Source: Caryophanales bacterium
GTDB taxonomy: Bacteria > Bacillota > Bacilli > Bacillales > Amphibacillaceae
DNA: 43,420 bases
Direction of reading: 5' to 3'
NCBI GenBank assembly: GCA_026168805.1
Contig: JAPFDS010000040.1
Coordinates: 1 to 43,420, forward strand
Numbering within the stretch: position 1 is the first letter of the stretch; every line of letters begins with the position of its first letter. Under the pieces are notes generated by a model that saw nothing but the letters and a program-made list of their open reading frames with translations, ran no database searches and was not told where the DNA came from. Shown piece by piece: positions 1 through 8,475 of this stretch. A program made the position numbers and the translations under genes.

Positions 1-145
1 AAAGTTAGCAGCAGATCGCATTAGTACACAATTATATCAAGAGCAATCTGCATAAATTTGAGTTCTAATTAAAAAAATCCCATATTTAAAATTCTGTAGG
101 TCTTTGTATTTTTTAAAATAGCTATTATGAAATTGATTCAAACAA

Positions 146-1009
146 GTGAGTAAAGATGCTGCGAAAGAACGGGGATTACAAATCTTCTCGCAAAAACTAC
201 CTGCATTTATAAAAGAATTCCAAGCGATTGAAACACCGATCACGCTTTTTTGTTGGCGTGGCGGGATGCGGAGCAAAGCAGCCGCAACGACACTTGCCTT
301 AATGGATGTTCATGTCAATCGACTACAAGGTGGTATTCGTTCATATCGTCAATGGGTCGTATCAGAACTCGAAAAGGAACATTTTCCTCCCACACTATAC
401 GTGCTAGAAGGGTATACGGGAACAGGAAAAACAGTTATTTTAGAAAAATTAGCTGCGGATGGATATCCGATGATAAACTTGGAAAAATTAGCTGGCCACC
501 GCGGGTCCATTTTTGGCCAAATTGGTATGCGCCCCAATAATCAAAAAACCTTTGATTCCTTATTAGTTGAGGACTTTATGCAGTATACAAACGAGCCCTT
601 TGTATTCATCGAAGGGGAAAGCAAACGAATTGGAAAAGTCATGATACCGGAGTTTTTATATCGTAAAAAGGAAAATGGGGTATACTTTATGATAGACATG
701 CCAGTAAAAGAAAGAATTAAAAATATTTTACATGAATATCATCCAGCAGATCATCCAGAAAAATTTATCGAATCTTTCCAGTTTGTTAAAAAACATATTC
801 ATACGCCCATTGCCAAACAAATTGAGACGGATTTAAAGGATGGTGATTATGCATCTGCTATCCAACTTTTGCTAGAGTATTATTACGATCCTCGGTATGA
901 TCACGCGAACAAAAGTCATGTAAATAATGCCAAAGAAATCATTCACGCTACAAACATTGCAGATGCTTATGAACAAATAAAAAGTATTATTGAAAATTCG
1001 ACTGAATGA
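146..1009 (+). CDS. mnmH: tRNA 2-selenouridine synthase MnmH, N-terminally truncated
   Basis: MnmH (SelU/YbbB) exchanges sulfur for selenium in 2-thiouridine at the wobble position of tRNAs, using selenophosphate. The visible protein carries the rhodanese active-site loop (LFCWRGGMRSKA, Cys near residue 37), then the P-loop GYTGTGKT near residue 89 and the family motif GHRGSIFG. The C-terminal half, ending in LLEYYYDPRY, looks complete. The family normally has about 60 more N-terminal residues with a DVRxPxEF motif. Here the frame upstream of the GTG at 146 is full of stops and AT-rich, and the GTG has no convincing ribosome binding site. The frame opens where the family sequence has its 'KDAAKERGL'-like segment, so the first half of the rhodanese domain is missing. 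It is probably a remnant. The family call is firm; function is doubtful. Confidence 0.8.
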   Translation: MSKDAAKERGLQIFSQKLPAFIKEFQAIETPITLFCWRGGMRSKAAATTLALMDVHVNRLQGGIRSYRQWVVSELEKEHFPPTLYVLEGYTGTGKTVILEKLAADGYPMINLEKLAGHRGSIFGQIGMRPNNQKTFDSLLVEDFMQYTNEPFVFIEGESKRIGKVMIPEFLYRKKENGVYFMIDMPVKERIKNILHEYHPADHPEKFIESFQFVKKHIHTPIAKQIETDLKDGDYASAIQLLLEYYYDPRYDHANKSHVNNAKEIIHATNIADAYEQIKSIIENSTE

Positions 1010-1061
1010 TTTTTATGATGACTAAAACCATTCAGGAACATATGAAAGGAGGTATAAGACA

Positions 1062-1097
1062 GTGGGACGATTACGCCAAAACTCTTCAATTCGTTAA
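1062..1097 (+). CDS. possible 11-residue leader peptide
   Basis: A GTG codon follows the strong ribosome site AAAGGAGG (1046-1053) by 8 bases and opens an 11-codon frame, MGRLRQNSSIR, ending at TAA 1095-1097. The next gene starts 24 bases later with its own GAGGAGG site. The peptide has three arginines and resembles no family I know. An overlapping 19-codon frame from ATG 1042 is the alternative. It could be a leader peptide, a small independent protein, or a remnant left by decay between mnmH and the acetyltransferase gene. The evidence is only the ribosome site and the clean frame. Confidence 0.25.
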   Translation: MGRLRQNSSIR

Positions 1098-1121
1098 TTA
1101 AAATTGAGGAGGTATTGACTT

Positions 1122-1541
1122 ATGAATATTACGTATTCGAATAAACGAACAATTGATAAAAAATCATTAGAGGAATTATACACGGACGCACAATGGACAG
1201 CCTATACGAAAGATATGAATCAGCTACATCAAGCGGTATTGCAATCGCACGATGTAATCTCTGCTTGGGATGAAGAACGACTCGTAGGACTCGTTCGAAC
1301 AGTAAGTGATGGTCTTACGATTGTGTATATCCAGGACATCCTTGTACTAAACAGCTACCAAAACAACGGAATCGCTAGTACACTGATGCAGAAAGTCTTA
1401 GCAGAACATACAAACGTAAGACAAAAAGTCTTGTTAACAGAAGATGCACCTGACGTGAGACATTTTTATGAAAAGAACGGCTTCACTTCTTGTGATCAAG
1501 GTGAAGGTGTCGCATTTGCACAATTTAATATGAATGCTTGA
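1122..1541 (+). CDS. GNAT family N-acetyltransferase
   Basis: 139-residue single-domain acetyltransferase of the GNAT fold, transferring acetyl from acetyl-CoA to an unknown amine. The central strand IQDILVLNSYQNNGIASTL contains the acetyl-CoA pyrophosphate loop (QNNGIA). The C-terminal HFYEKNGF motif is typical of the fold. The ATG is preceded by GAGGAGG at a good distance (ATTGACTT between). Similar small GNATs in Bacillaceae are usually annotated only to superfamily level. It is transcribed in the same direction as mnmH and ends at a bidirectional terminator shared with the convergent maf operon. The substrate cannot be read from the sequence. Confidence 0.9.
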   Translation: MNITYSNKRTIDKKSLEELYTDAQWTAYTKDMNQLHQAVLQSHDVISAWDEERLVGLVRTVSDGLTIVYIQDILVLNSYQNNGIASTLMQKVLAEHTNVRQKVLLTEDAPDVRHFYEKNGFTSCDQGEGVAFAQFNMNA

Positions 1542-1545
1542 TCAA

Positions 1546-1580
1546 CGCCCCGTTAGAACTTCCTGTTCCAACGGGGTTTC
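1546..1580. terminator. bidirectional terminator between GNAT gene and maf
   Basis: CCCCGTT (1548-1554) pairs with AACGGGG (1570-1576), with an inner GAAC/GTTC extension and a short TTCCT loop. It lies between two convergent 3' ends. The trailing T-runs are short. Confidence 0.6.
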
Positions 1581-1582
1581 AC

Positions 1583-2143
1583 CTATTGAAAAGCATTCAG
1601 TTCTCTAACCACTCGCGAAATAGGCAATCCAACCACATTATAATAATCACCCGTAATCCCCTTCACGAATATCGCTCCGTAACTTTGGATGCCATAAGCC
1701 CCTGCTTTATCATATGGTTCATCTGTTTGGACATATCGCTTGATGTCCTCATCCTTCAGCGGCCAAAACTCAACAATTGTTTTCTCAACAAACGTTTTTT
1801 CTTGCTCGACAGATCGCATAGAAACACCAGTATACACTTCATGGGTTGTTCCGCTTAAGGCATGTATCATGTCATAGGCTTCTTTTTTAGTTTCCGGCTT
1901 TTCAAATACTTGCTTCTCAAAGGACACAACTGTGTCAGCAGCTATAATTATTTCATTGTCATGTTCGATCGAAACATTTCTGCCTTTTAACAATGCTAAT
2001 TGGCGCACCTTTTCTACTGGATTCTTTACTGTAATTTGCTTTTCATCAACATCGGCAACTCGAACCTTAAAATGAACCCCAACTTGTCGCAGCAAATCTT
2101 GCCTGCGAGGTGAGGATGATGCGAGAACGATTTGCATGTCCAT
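1583..2143 (-). CDS. maf: Maf family nucleotide pyrophosphatase
   Basis: 186-residue Maf protein. Members hydrolyse non-canonical or excess nucleoside triphosphates (dTTP/UTP in the Bacillus type) to monophosphates and influence septum formation. Visible motifs in order are the N-terminal LASSSPRRQDLL, the metal/nucleotide motif IIAADTVV near residue 70, the EPYDKAGAYGIQ signature near 142, and GDYYNVVGLP near the C-terminus. The frame extends further upstream, but the ATG at 2141-2143 sits 7 bases after AAGGAGG and gives the canonical family start MDMQIVLASSSPRR. It follows the lipoprotein gene by 13 bases, and that gene's stop overlaps this ribosome site, so the two are probably cotranscribed. 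Confidence 0.95.
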   Translation of the reverse strand: MDMQIVLASSSPRRQDLLRQVGVHFKVRVADVDEKQITVKNPVEKVRQLALLKGRNVSIEHDNEIIIAADTVVSFEKQVFEKPETKKEAYDMIHALSGTTHEVYTGVSMRSVEQEKTFVEKTIVEFWPLKDEDIKRYVQTDEPYDKAGAYGIQSYGAIFVKGITGDYYNVVGLPISRVVRELNAFQ

Positions 2144-2156
2144 GGATATGCCTCCT

Positions 2157-2651
2157 TTAGTCAAAAAATTGTTCATACGTATCCACCACTGATTTTGCAT
2201 GCTTAGAAATTACAAATAAAATATAACTTCCTTTATCTTTTACAACAAAATTTTTCGCGTATTCATATTGGTCTGGGTCTTTATTTTTAAATTGGGTTTG
2301 AACATCTGTTGCACGTTGCTCCAATGATTCCTTTACTTCTGCCACATGCGTAAGGTCCGTCACTTTTAATAGCGCTATTTCATCGGTATGTATATTTAAT
2401 AACGGGGCACGTACTGCATATCCTTCCAGATGACTTATATCCATTTCGTAAAAGTCCTCAATATGCTCTGCGTTAAGTTCCATGACATCCGGATTTTCCA
2501 TGACATCTAACATCTCTTCGACCATACGATCAATTGAAACACGAGGTTCAACTTCTTTTGGTTCATTCGTATCTTCTTTTGAACAAGCAGTGAATATACA
2601 TAGCAATAGTAACCCAACTATACAAACTCGTACATTCCTTGTGATCTCCAT
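2157..2651 (-). CDS. DUF4358 domain lipoprotein
   Basis: 164-residue exported lipoprotein. A positively charged start and a hydrophobic core end in the lipobox IFTAC (Cys near 23), followed by an acidic linker. The remainder matches the pattern I know from DUF4358 proteins: YAVRAPLLNIHTDEIALLKV, a run of charged helices with DPDQYEYAKN, then GSYILFVIS. Function is unknown; members are typically membrane-anchored on the outer face in Firmicutes. ATG 2651 is chosen over the in-frame TTG at 2654 because GGAGG lies 7 bases upstream of the ATG. It is the first gene of a two-gene unit with maf. Confidence 0.8.
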   Translation of the reverse strand: MEITRNVRVCIVGLLLLCIFTACSKEDTNEPKEVEPRVSIDRMVEEMLDVMENPDVMELNAEHIEDFYEMDISHLEGYAVRAPLLNIHTDEIALLKVTDLTHVAEVKESLEQRATDVQTQFKNKDPDQYEYAKNFVVKDKGSYILFVISKHAKSVVDTYEQFFD

Positions 2652-2823
2652 CAATTAACCTCCACATTATTCGTACATATGATCCGTTTCTATTTTAAAA
2701 CACATGGTATCTTTATCTTACCACGCACGTATATATCCTTGTACAATAATTCTCATGTTCGTTCATTTGATGATTGGCAAAATCCTTCATTTAGATTTAT
2801 GCTATTAAAAAGGAGAGATAACT

Positions 2824-3756
2824 ATGGGTAAAGAAGTTGAGCTTGGAAAAACAGGTATTCGTGTGCACCCAATTGGACTTGGGGCAAATAAAATTAGTGA
2901 GGCTGACGAGGCAACGCATACAGAATATGGCGGAAAAATCATCCAAACCGCTATAGAACATGGGATGAATTTTATTGATACGGCATTCATGTACGGAAAA
3001 GGTGAATCCGAGGAGATTATTGGCAAGACATTAAAGGATAACTTTCTACGAAATGATGCGGTCATTGCCACAAAAGGCGCTCATGTTTTTCAAGGAAATT
3101 CCATTATACTCAATAACCATCCAGACTTTCTGACACAAGCAGTTGACGACAGTTTACGTCGTCTACAAACAGACTATATTGATTTGTATTACATTCATTT
3201 TCCAGATGAAAAAACTCCCAAATACGAAGCCGTTGGAGCTCTTCAACGCTTAAAAGAAGCTGGAAAAATTCGCGCGATTGGTGTATCTAACTTTACGCAG
3301 GAACAATTAGAAGAAGCAAACGAAGATGGATATGTAGATGTCGTACAAGATGAGTATAATTTAATCGAACGCGCCAATGAAGAAACGCTTTTTCCATACT
3401 GTCAAAAAAATAACATCTCTTTCGTTCCTTACTTCCCATTTGCATCTGGATTGCTAGCGGGAACATACGATAAAAATTACACATTAAAAGAAAATCAAAA
3501 AAACAAACCACAATTTCAGGAAGATGTTTTCTATGATCATGTCGAAAATGTAGATAAGTTGCGGGCCCTTGCTCATAAGCACAAAGTAGAGATTGCTCAT
3601 GTAGTGTTAGCATTTTACTTAACGAAAAAACCGATTGATACCGTTATTCCCGGTGCTCGAAATGGTCAGCAAGTGATGGATAATCTAAGAGCTGCCAAGG
3701 TCGACCTAAACGCATATGAATTGGAACTCATTGAACAAATTTTTCCAATAAATTAA
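2824..3756 (+). CDS. iolS: aldo/keto reductase, IolS-like
   Basis: 310-residue NADPH-dependent aldo/keto reductase with a TIM-barrel fold. The catalytic tetrad is intact: Asp52 and Tyr57 in FIDTAFMYG, Lys84 in ATKGA, His125 in YYIHFPDE. The segment LYYIHFPDEKTPK, the stretch around GKIRAIGVSNF, NISFVPYFPFASGLLAG, and the length all match B. subtilis IolS closely as I remember it. IolS sits beside the inositol operon there, but no inositol gene is visible here, so the substrate stays open. ATG 2824 follows GGAGAG at a standard distance. Single-gene unit. Confidence 0.88.
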   Translation: MGKEVELGKTGIRVHPIGLGANKISEADEATHTEYGGKIIQTAIEHGMNFIDTAFMYGKGESEEIIGKTLKDNFLRNDAVIATKGAHVFQGNSIILNNHPDFLTQAVDDSLRRLQTDYIDLYYIHFPDEKTPKYEAVGALQRLKEAGKIRAIGVSNFTQEQLEEANEDGYVDVVQDEYNLIERANEETLFPYCQKNNISFVPYFPFASGLLAGTYDKNYTLKENQKNKPQFQEDVFYDHVENVDKLRALAHKHKVEIAHVVLAFYLTKKPIDTVIPGARNGQQVMDNLRAAKVDLNAYELELIEQIFPIN

Positions 3757-3837
3757 TGGAAAAGACCAGAGACTAGGACAATAGATTTAAAGTTAACTCA
3801 CATACGAACATTCTAATGTAACAAGTGAAATTACCCC

Positions 3838-4061
3838 GCTTCGGAAATATACTTCGCTTTCCTGCGGGCGGCTGATGAGCCTCCTTGTGCTAAGGAAGGT
3901 CGACTAAAACCGGCCTTTGCGGCCAACGTCGACATACCCCTTGCCGGGGCAGGTTCTCATCGAGGCCTCTGCTCCGACGCATAGGACGTGCTAGTGTCGG
4001 CGGCATCACAGGACGTGATGTACTAAGCCGACCCGCGGGAGTCTACGTATATTTCCTACGC
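3838..4061. repeat. 224-bp structured intergenic element with inverted ends
   Basis: The intergenic gap between the iolS-like and EamA genes is filled by a GC-rich block bounded by imperfect inverted copies of a 30-base end: GCTTCGGAAATATACTTCGC at 3838 against GTATATTTCCTACGC ending 4061, both with CCCGC-GGA on the inner side. Inside are further hairpins: GTCGAC (3900-3905) pairing with a second GTCGAC, enclosing GGCC-TTTGC-GGCC, and CCCC-TTG-CCGGGG. It is much richer in GC than its surroundings and has no coding frame. Related palindromic elements are scattered in halotolerant Bacillaceae genomes as I recall; it looks like a non-autonomous dispersed repeat. Confidence 0.7.
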
Positions 4062-4131
4062 TATATTAGAGTGTTATTCGTACTTTTGAAGATAATACTT
4101 TGATTTGTCCCTGCTCTGGCTTTTTAATGAT

Positions 4132-5001
4132 CTATTCTTCTTTTGTCTTTTTATATAATCGGTTGTTTTTAATAAACATGTAAAACGATGCTCCGAAGAT
4201 TGCAATATACCCAAGAATACTCCACATATCAGGAATTTGTCCAAAGAGAACAACGCTAATAATACCTGCGTAGATAACTGTGGAATAGAAAAAGATGGAT
4301 ATTTCTTTTGCTGGCGCAAATTTATAAGCAACCGTTATACCAAACTGGCCAATCGTGGCAAACACACCTGCTGCAAGTAAGTAAATCCACTGCTGTGTGC
4401 TCATTGGTTCGTAAAAAATGATTACGAAAGGTAGCAAAATGGCTGACGTAAATATGGAAAAGTAAAAAACAACTGTATAAAATTGCTCTTTATTTCCAAG
4501 TACACGTAATACAGTATATGCTCCCCCTGCAAAAACGGCTGAAAAGATACCTGCGACATAAGGCACCGTTTCTAAATCAAACACTGGTTTAATGATAAAT
4601 AACGTTCCCGCAAAAGCAATAATGATGGAGACAATTTGGAATCGCATCACGTATTCCTTTAAGATAATAGCCGCGAAAATAATCGTAATAAACGGACTCA
4701 TTTTATTGAGCATGTCCGCATCTGAAAGAACCAGATGATCGATTGCATAGAAGTTTAATAAAACTCCAATCATTCCTAATGCTGAACGTAATAAAAGGAA
4801 CTTTTGGTTCTCTTTTTTACCAAATAACCGTTCCTTATTGTATAGTACAAACCCAAACGCAATGACCATCGACACAGCATTGCGGAAGAACGTTTTTTGT
4901 ACTGTCGGAACGTCCCCTGATAGCTTTACAAACATCGCCATCAACGAAAAGCCCATTGCTGAAAATAATAATAGTATAATACCTTTATTTCGATCACTCA
5001 C
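4132..5001 (-). CDS. EamA family (DMT) transporter
   Basis: 289-residue membrane protein of the drug/metabolite transporter superfamily. About ten transmembrane helices are arranged as two EamA repeats. The first begins GIILLLFSAMGFSLMAMFVKL with the typical FFRN at the end of helix 2; the second begins near VAGIFSAVFAGGAYTVLRVLG. Such proteins usually export amino acids or metabolites. The GTG start follows a GGAGG/AAGGA region. It has a short charged C-terminal tail (NNRLYKKTKEE). Monocistronic; a promoter with an inverted repeat lies just upstream (5046-5074). Substrate not deducible. Confidence 0.88.
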   Translation of the reverse strand: MSDRNKGIILLLFSAMGFSLMAMFVKLSGDVPTVQKTFFRNAVSMVIAFGFVLYNKERLFGKKENQKFLLLRSALGMIGVLLNFYAIDHLVLSDADMLNKMSPFITIIFAAIILKEYVMRFQIVSIIIAFAGTLFIIKPVFDLETVPYVAGIFSAVFAGGAYTVLRVLGNKEQFYTVVFYFSIFTSAILLPFVIIFYEPMSTQQWIYLLAAGVFATIGQFGITVAYKFAPAKEISIFFYSTVIYAGIISVVLFGQIPDMWSILGYIAIFGASFYMFIKNNRLYKKTKEE

Positions 5002-5338
5002 AAAAGTTCCTTACCTCCAGTGAATTATTATTTATATCTCATTCTATATTAGTATATTTACATTCATAATGTAAGTTGGAGGTCTTAGGAAAAAAGCATC
5101 CATAATACAAACGATGAGCAACTCCAATTAAAACTGCAAGTCGTTATTCCTTCATTATCTAAGATAGAACGCTTTATTGCAATATTTTCAGGAACTTTAG
5201 CTTCTTTATTCGTTTATTCCTTTAAAATTCAAGTTCATTGCTTTAAAAAATTAGTCCATATATAATTACTTGTTACTCACTTCAGCTAATTTGATGGCAA
5301 TACAGGCTTGTGAGCTTTGAATACAACAGGATTAGGAA
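5002..5338. other. 337-bp divergent intergenic region without a gene
   Basis: The region lies between the divergent EamA and MFS genes. Apart from the EamA promoter at 5046-5074 I see no coding frame, RNA gene or repeat in it. It is AT-rich with stops in all frames. Confidence 0.5.
5046..5074 (-). promoter_or_regulatory. EamA promoter with overlapping inverted repeat
   Basis: On the minus strand, TTACAT (5069-5074) and TAATAT (5046-5051) are spaced 17 bases, a plausible sigma-A promoter. A perfect 7-3-7 inverted repeat TTACATT-CAT-AATGTAA (5058-5074) covers the -35 element and could be an operator. The regulator is unknown. Confidence 0.45.
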
Positions 5339-6508
5339 GTGTTATCGATTAATAAAATGCTTAAACCCACTATTATTTCTATCTCCATGGCAACAGTTAT
5401 GGCTGGAGCGGCTATTTCACCAGCTCTCGGACTCATTGCCAAAGCGTTTCCCGAGGCTAGTCCTACGCTAATTAAACTAATATTAACTGCACCTTCGTTA
5501 ATTATTATTCCTTTTTCATTTCTTTCGAGCTATTTAACGTTTACGTTTACGAAACGAACAATTATTATGATTGGACTCCTGATTTACTTAATTGGAGGGA
5601 TTGGACCGCAATTTGTCTCTTCCATTGGTGTGCTACTTGGGTTTCGCATGTTACTAGGCGCCGGAGTTGGATTGGTCATGCCTTTATCCATGTCATTAAT
5701 TAATGACTACTTTACTGGAAAAGAACGAACAAAAATGATGGGATATAACTCGGCCTTTAGTAATTTCGGTGGCATTATTACGATGTTATTTGCTGGATGG
5801 CTTGCTACGTTTGGGTGGCGAACGCCTTTTAACGTATATTTCTTAGGTTTATTTATCTTTATCATGATTTTCTTTTTCTTACCAAAGGGAGAAGTTCAAA
5901 AACGACCCGAACAAAAAAACAAAACAAAAATTCCTTTATCTGTTTATGGATATGCGTTAGCCATGTGTGGAATTATGCTTGCTTACTATTCCATTTCAAC
6001 AAATATGGCACTTTATTTAGAACAAAACGATATCGGTGGAGCAGGACTTGCTGGAATCGTCGTAGCCTTTACGACTGTTGGGGGTATGATTACGAGTTTA
6101 TTCCTCGTTCAAATTGAATTATTGTTAGAGAAGTTTATGATTCCGGTTATGCTTCTTGGAATGGGCCTTGCATTTCTCACTCTATCTATTACGAGTAGTG
6201 TGCCTCTTGTCATTATTAGTGTTGCTTTTGTTGGATTTGGACAAGGGTCTCTATTCCCGATCATTACACTTAAAGTGTTAGACCGAGTATTTCCGCATTT
6301 AGCTGACCGAGCAGTAGCGATTACATCTAGTTTTACATTTTTAGGACAATTTTTATCTCCTCTCGTGTTAGACGGAATTGGAAGTATAGCTGGAATTTCT
6401 ACCATTCGATTTCAGTACGCTACATTGTCTGTAGCAATTGGAATCATCGTGATCATTAACATAATATTTTTGCTTAAACCAAAGAAACGTACCGCTTCAT
6501 ACTCATAA
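5339..6508 (+). CDS. MFS transporter
   Basis: 389-residue major facilitator superfamily protein with about twelve predicted membrane helices. Loop 2-3 carries TFTKRTIIMIG. Helix 4 has FRMLLGAGVGLVMPLSMSLI, typical of the drug/metabolite exporter branch. A charged central loop (KRPEQKNKTK) separates the two six-helix halves. GTG at 5339 has an AGGA element 7 bases upstream; the next in-frame ATG (5357) is a possible alternative. Convergent with the ferrochelatase-like operon and sharing its terminator. Substrate unknown. Confidence 0.88.
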   Translation: MLSINKMLKPTIISISMATVMAGAAISPALGLIAKAFPEASPTLIKLILTAPSLIIIPFSFLSSYLTFTFTKRTIIMIGLLIYLIGGIGPQFVSSIGVLLGFRMLLGAGVGLVMPLSMSLINDYFTGKERTKMMGYNSAFSNFGGIITMLFAGWLATFGWRTPFNVYFLGLFIFIMIFFFLPKGEVQKRPEQKNKTKIPLSVYGYALAMCGIMLAYYSISTNMALYLEQNDIGGAGLAGIVVAFTTVGGMITSLFLVQIELLLEKFMIPVMLLGMGLAFLTLSITSSVPLVIISVAFVGFGQGSLFPIITLKVLDRVFPHLADRAVAITSSFTFLGQFLSPLVLDGIGSIAGISTIRFQYATLSVAIGIIVIINIIFLLKPKKRTASYS

Positions 6509-6544
6509 AAAAACACGCAGCGAAATGAGGCTGCGTGTTTTTTT
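6509..6544. terminator. bidirectional intrinsic terminator
   Basis: ACACGCAGC (6513-6521) pairs perfectly with GCTGCGTGT (6530-6538) around an 8-base loop, with an A-run before and a T-run after. It serves both the MFS gene and the convergent metal-chelate operon. Confidence 0.9.
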
Positions 6545-7448
6545 ATGAAAGACTATTGAATATATGTTCCTCAAGCGCTTCAATAAAATCAATGCTATCA
6601 TTTAAATACTCACTTTGAACCGCTTGCATTCCTAGATTGCGAGCTTTCTGAATAGCATCCCCGGTAACTTCTTCGAGGACCTCTAAATTTTCAATCACTG
6701 AGAGTGCTTCTACAAATATAATGGCATGTGTATCTTGCTCAGCCAAATCTGATACAACATCAAGCACATCTGGCTCAAGCCAACGCTGTCCAGGATTTCC
6801 ACTTCGATATGCAATATGATAGTCCTTCACCTGTACAGAAGTAGCAACTTTTCGTGCAAGTTCCTCATACTGCCCAATCATTTTCTGATGGACTTCTGGA
6901 AGACCTGGCAAACTATGAACAGTAAACACTATTTCCACTTCATTTCGTACATCCGCTGGCAACCAATTGCGTGCTGTTTCCGCTCGATCGGATAGCACCT
7001 TGACAAATGGTTCGTGATCACAATAAGGAGCTATGTGCACCAGTTCAGCTGTGTTATTTAAAGCTAGGAAATGTTTTCTAAACTTCTTTTCATATGCTTT
7101 ATTTCCTGTGACTGAATCAAAAGGCGTCAGTCCAAATGTTGCAACTCTTTTCGGACGCATTTCTGCACATGTTTCTGCAACCGATTCAATCGATGGTTGT
7201 GCATGGTGATTTCCGATAAACATGTGCCATTTTTCACCGGTTTCTTGAATCAGGCGCTTCATCAAAGCTCGCCCAATGCGATGCGTGTGTGCTCCTAAGG
7301 GGTCTGGCATTCCCATTGACTGATATCTTTCTTCAGCAGATGCAATATCTTCATCTGTTGCATGCCCGTGATAAATATCATCAAAAAATCCTGCAACATC
7401 ATCCAGCGTTCGTAAACTTCCATAACTAAATAATACGAGAATATTCAT
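6543..7448 (-). CDS. ferrochelatase family protein in a metal-chelate uptake operon
   Basis: 301-residue homologue of the HemH/CpfC ferrochelatase family, which inserts Fe2+ into (copro)porphyrin. It follows B. subtilis HemH in overall order: N-terminal LFSYGS (usually AYGTP), MGMPDPLGAHTHRIG, then FTVHSLPG with the catalytic His178, SGNPGQRWLEPDV, and NLEVLEEV with Glu256 in the place of the active-site glutamate. Both key residues are kept. Divergence elsewhere is large, so it is probably a paralogue rather than the housekeeping enzyme. It is the last gene of the permease-ATPase-binding protein operon, starting 4 bases after the binding-protein stop with GAGGAG upstream. The context suggests it acts on an imported metalloporphyrin or similar chelate, or supplies heme under iron limitation. 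The direction of the reaction is inference only. Confidence 0.75.
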   Translation of the reverse strand: MNILVLFSYGSLRTLDDVAGFFDDIYHGHATDEDIASAEERYQSMGMPDPLGAHTHRIGRALMKRLIQETGEKWHMFIGNHHAQPSIESVAETCAEMRPKRVATFGLTPFDSVTGNKAYEKKFRKHFLALNNTAELVHIAPYCDHEPFVKVLSDRAETARNWLPADVRNEVEIVFTVHSLPGLPEVHQKMIGQYEELARKVATSVQVKDYHIAYRSGNPGQRWLEPDVLDVVSDLAEQDTHAIIFVEALSVIENLEVLEEVTGDAIQKARNLGMQAVQSEYLNDSIDFIEALEEHIFNSLS

Positions 7449-7452
7449 ATCT

Positions 7453-8457
7453 CTACTCCTCTAATTCATAAATCCAATCAACCATCCTATCAAGACCTTC
7501 AATCATCTGAACATTTGGGTTCATTAAATACTTCACGTCTAGTACTTGTAGGCGATCATTTTGTACAGCTTCTAAACTATCCCACCCTGGGTTTTCCATT
7601 AATTCATCAAATACCTCATCGCCCGCTCCAACGAAATCTAGTAAGAAGATATAGTCTGGATCCATTTTTAATACTTGTTCAATAGATGCAGGTGTCGAGC
7701 TTTCCAGATTAATTTCATCGACTGCTGGCGTTGCTCCTGCCTTTTGAATAAGATCATAGGAAACATTTCCTGGCCCCATCATAAAAGGTCCTGTACCTGG
7801 TCCTACTTCTGATAAGACGAGAACAGATGGAGCTTCTTCATCTGCTGGAATTTTAGCTTGAATGTCTTCGATATCACTCGTTATTTCATCTATTAATGCA
7901 GATGCTTTTTCAGTTTCTCCAATGGCCTTACCAACGATTTCAATATTGTCTATAAATGCCTCAACTGTTCCCATCGTATCAAAGGTTACAATTGGTAAAT
8001 CAATTTCACTTAACACTTTATTTGCGTCTTCTTCTTGACCATGCATTTTCGTTAATAGCATGATGTCTGTATCAAAGGATAAAATTTCTTCTGGATCAAT
8101 GTGTACAGCTGACGACACTCGATTTGGTATTTCATCTGCTTTGTCAGCATGTGTAGATAAAATTGGATCTTCTAGTGACTCGGTCACAGCAACTACTCGG
8201 CTTGGTTCTACAAGTTCTAATACAATTTCAGTTACATCCAAAGATAATGGTAAAATATGTTCTGGTTTTTCTTGAATCTCAACAGGCTCATCCGCCGATT
8301 CCACTGTGACTGGAAAAGAATCATCTTCCGCTGCATTTCCTTCTTCTGTTTGTCCTTCCTCCGCTGCTACCGTCTCCTCTTCCTCGTCTGTTGCCTGACA
8401 TCCGACTATGAATACAAATGTCGCTACTATACTGTATATTAAAAATTTTGCTCGCAT
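7453..8457 (-). CDS. iron-chelate/heme-type ABC transporter substrate-binding lipoprotein
   Basis: 334-residue solute-binding lipoprotein of the BtuF/FepB/FhuD class (two lobes joined by a long helix). The signal peptide ends in the lipobox FIVGC (Cys20), followed by a very acidic linker (residues 23-47). The binding domain starts near EIQEKPEHILPLS and has the usual SFDTDIMLLT and MDPDYIFLLD strand motifs. ATG 8457 has AAGGGAG 7 bases upstream. It is third in the operon, 18 bases after the ATPase gene. The ligand is not certain. The ferrochelatase-like partner and adjacent HrtAB-like exporter make heme or another iron porphyrin the best guess; siderophore or cobalamin are alternatives. Confidence 0.85.
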   Translation of the reverse strand: MRAKFLIYSIVATFVFIVGCQATDEEEETVAAEEGQTEEGNAAEDDSFPVTVESADEPVEIQEKPEHILPLSLDVTEIVLELVEPSRVVAVTESLEDPILSTHADKADEIPNRVSSAVHIDPEEILSFDTDIMLLTKMHGQEEDANKVLSEIDLPIVTFDTMGTVEAFIDNIEIVGKAIGETEKASALIDEITSDIEDIQAKIPADEEAPSVLVLSEVGPGTGPFMMGPGNVSYDLIQKAGATPAVDEINLESSTPASIEQVLKMDPDYIFLLDFVGAGDEVFDELMENPGWDSLEAVQNDRLQVLDVKYLMNPNVQMIEGLDRMVDWIYELEE

Positions 8458-8475
8458 GATTAATCTCCCTTACGA

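Noticed and set aside
2-55. 3' end of an upstream gene (17 open codons to TAA)
   Set aside because: Too short and without any recognisable family; an open stretch of this length is expected by chance.
1538-1858. 106-codon frame overlapping the 3' end of maf on the other strand
   Set aside because: Starts inside the GNAT stop codon region and spans the shared terminator; no protein motif.
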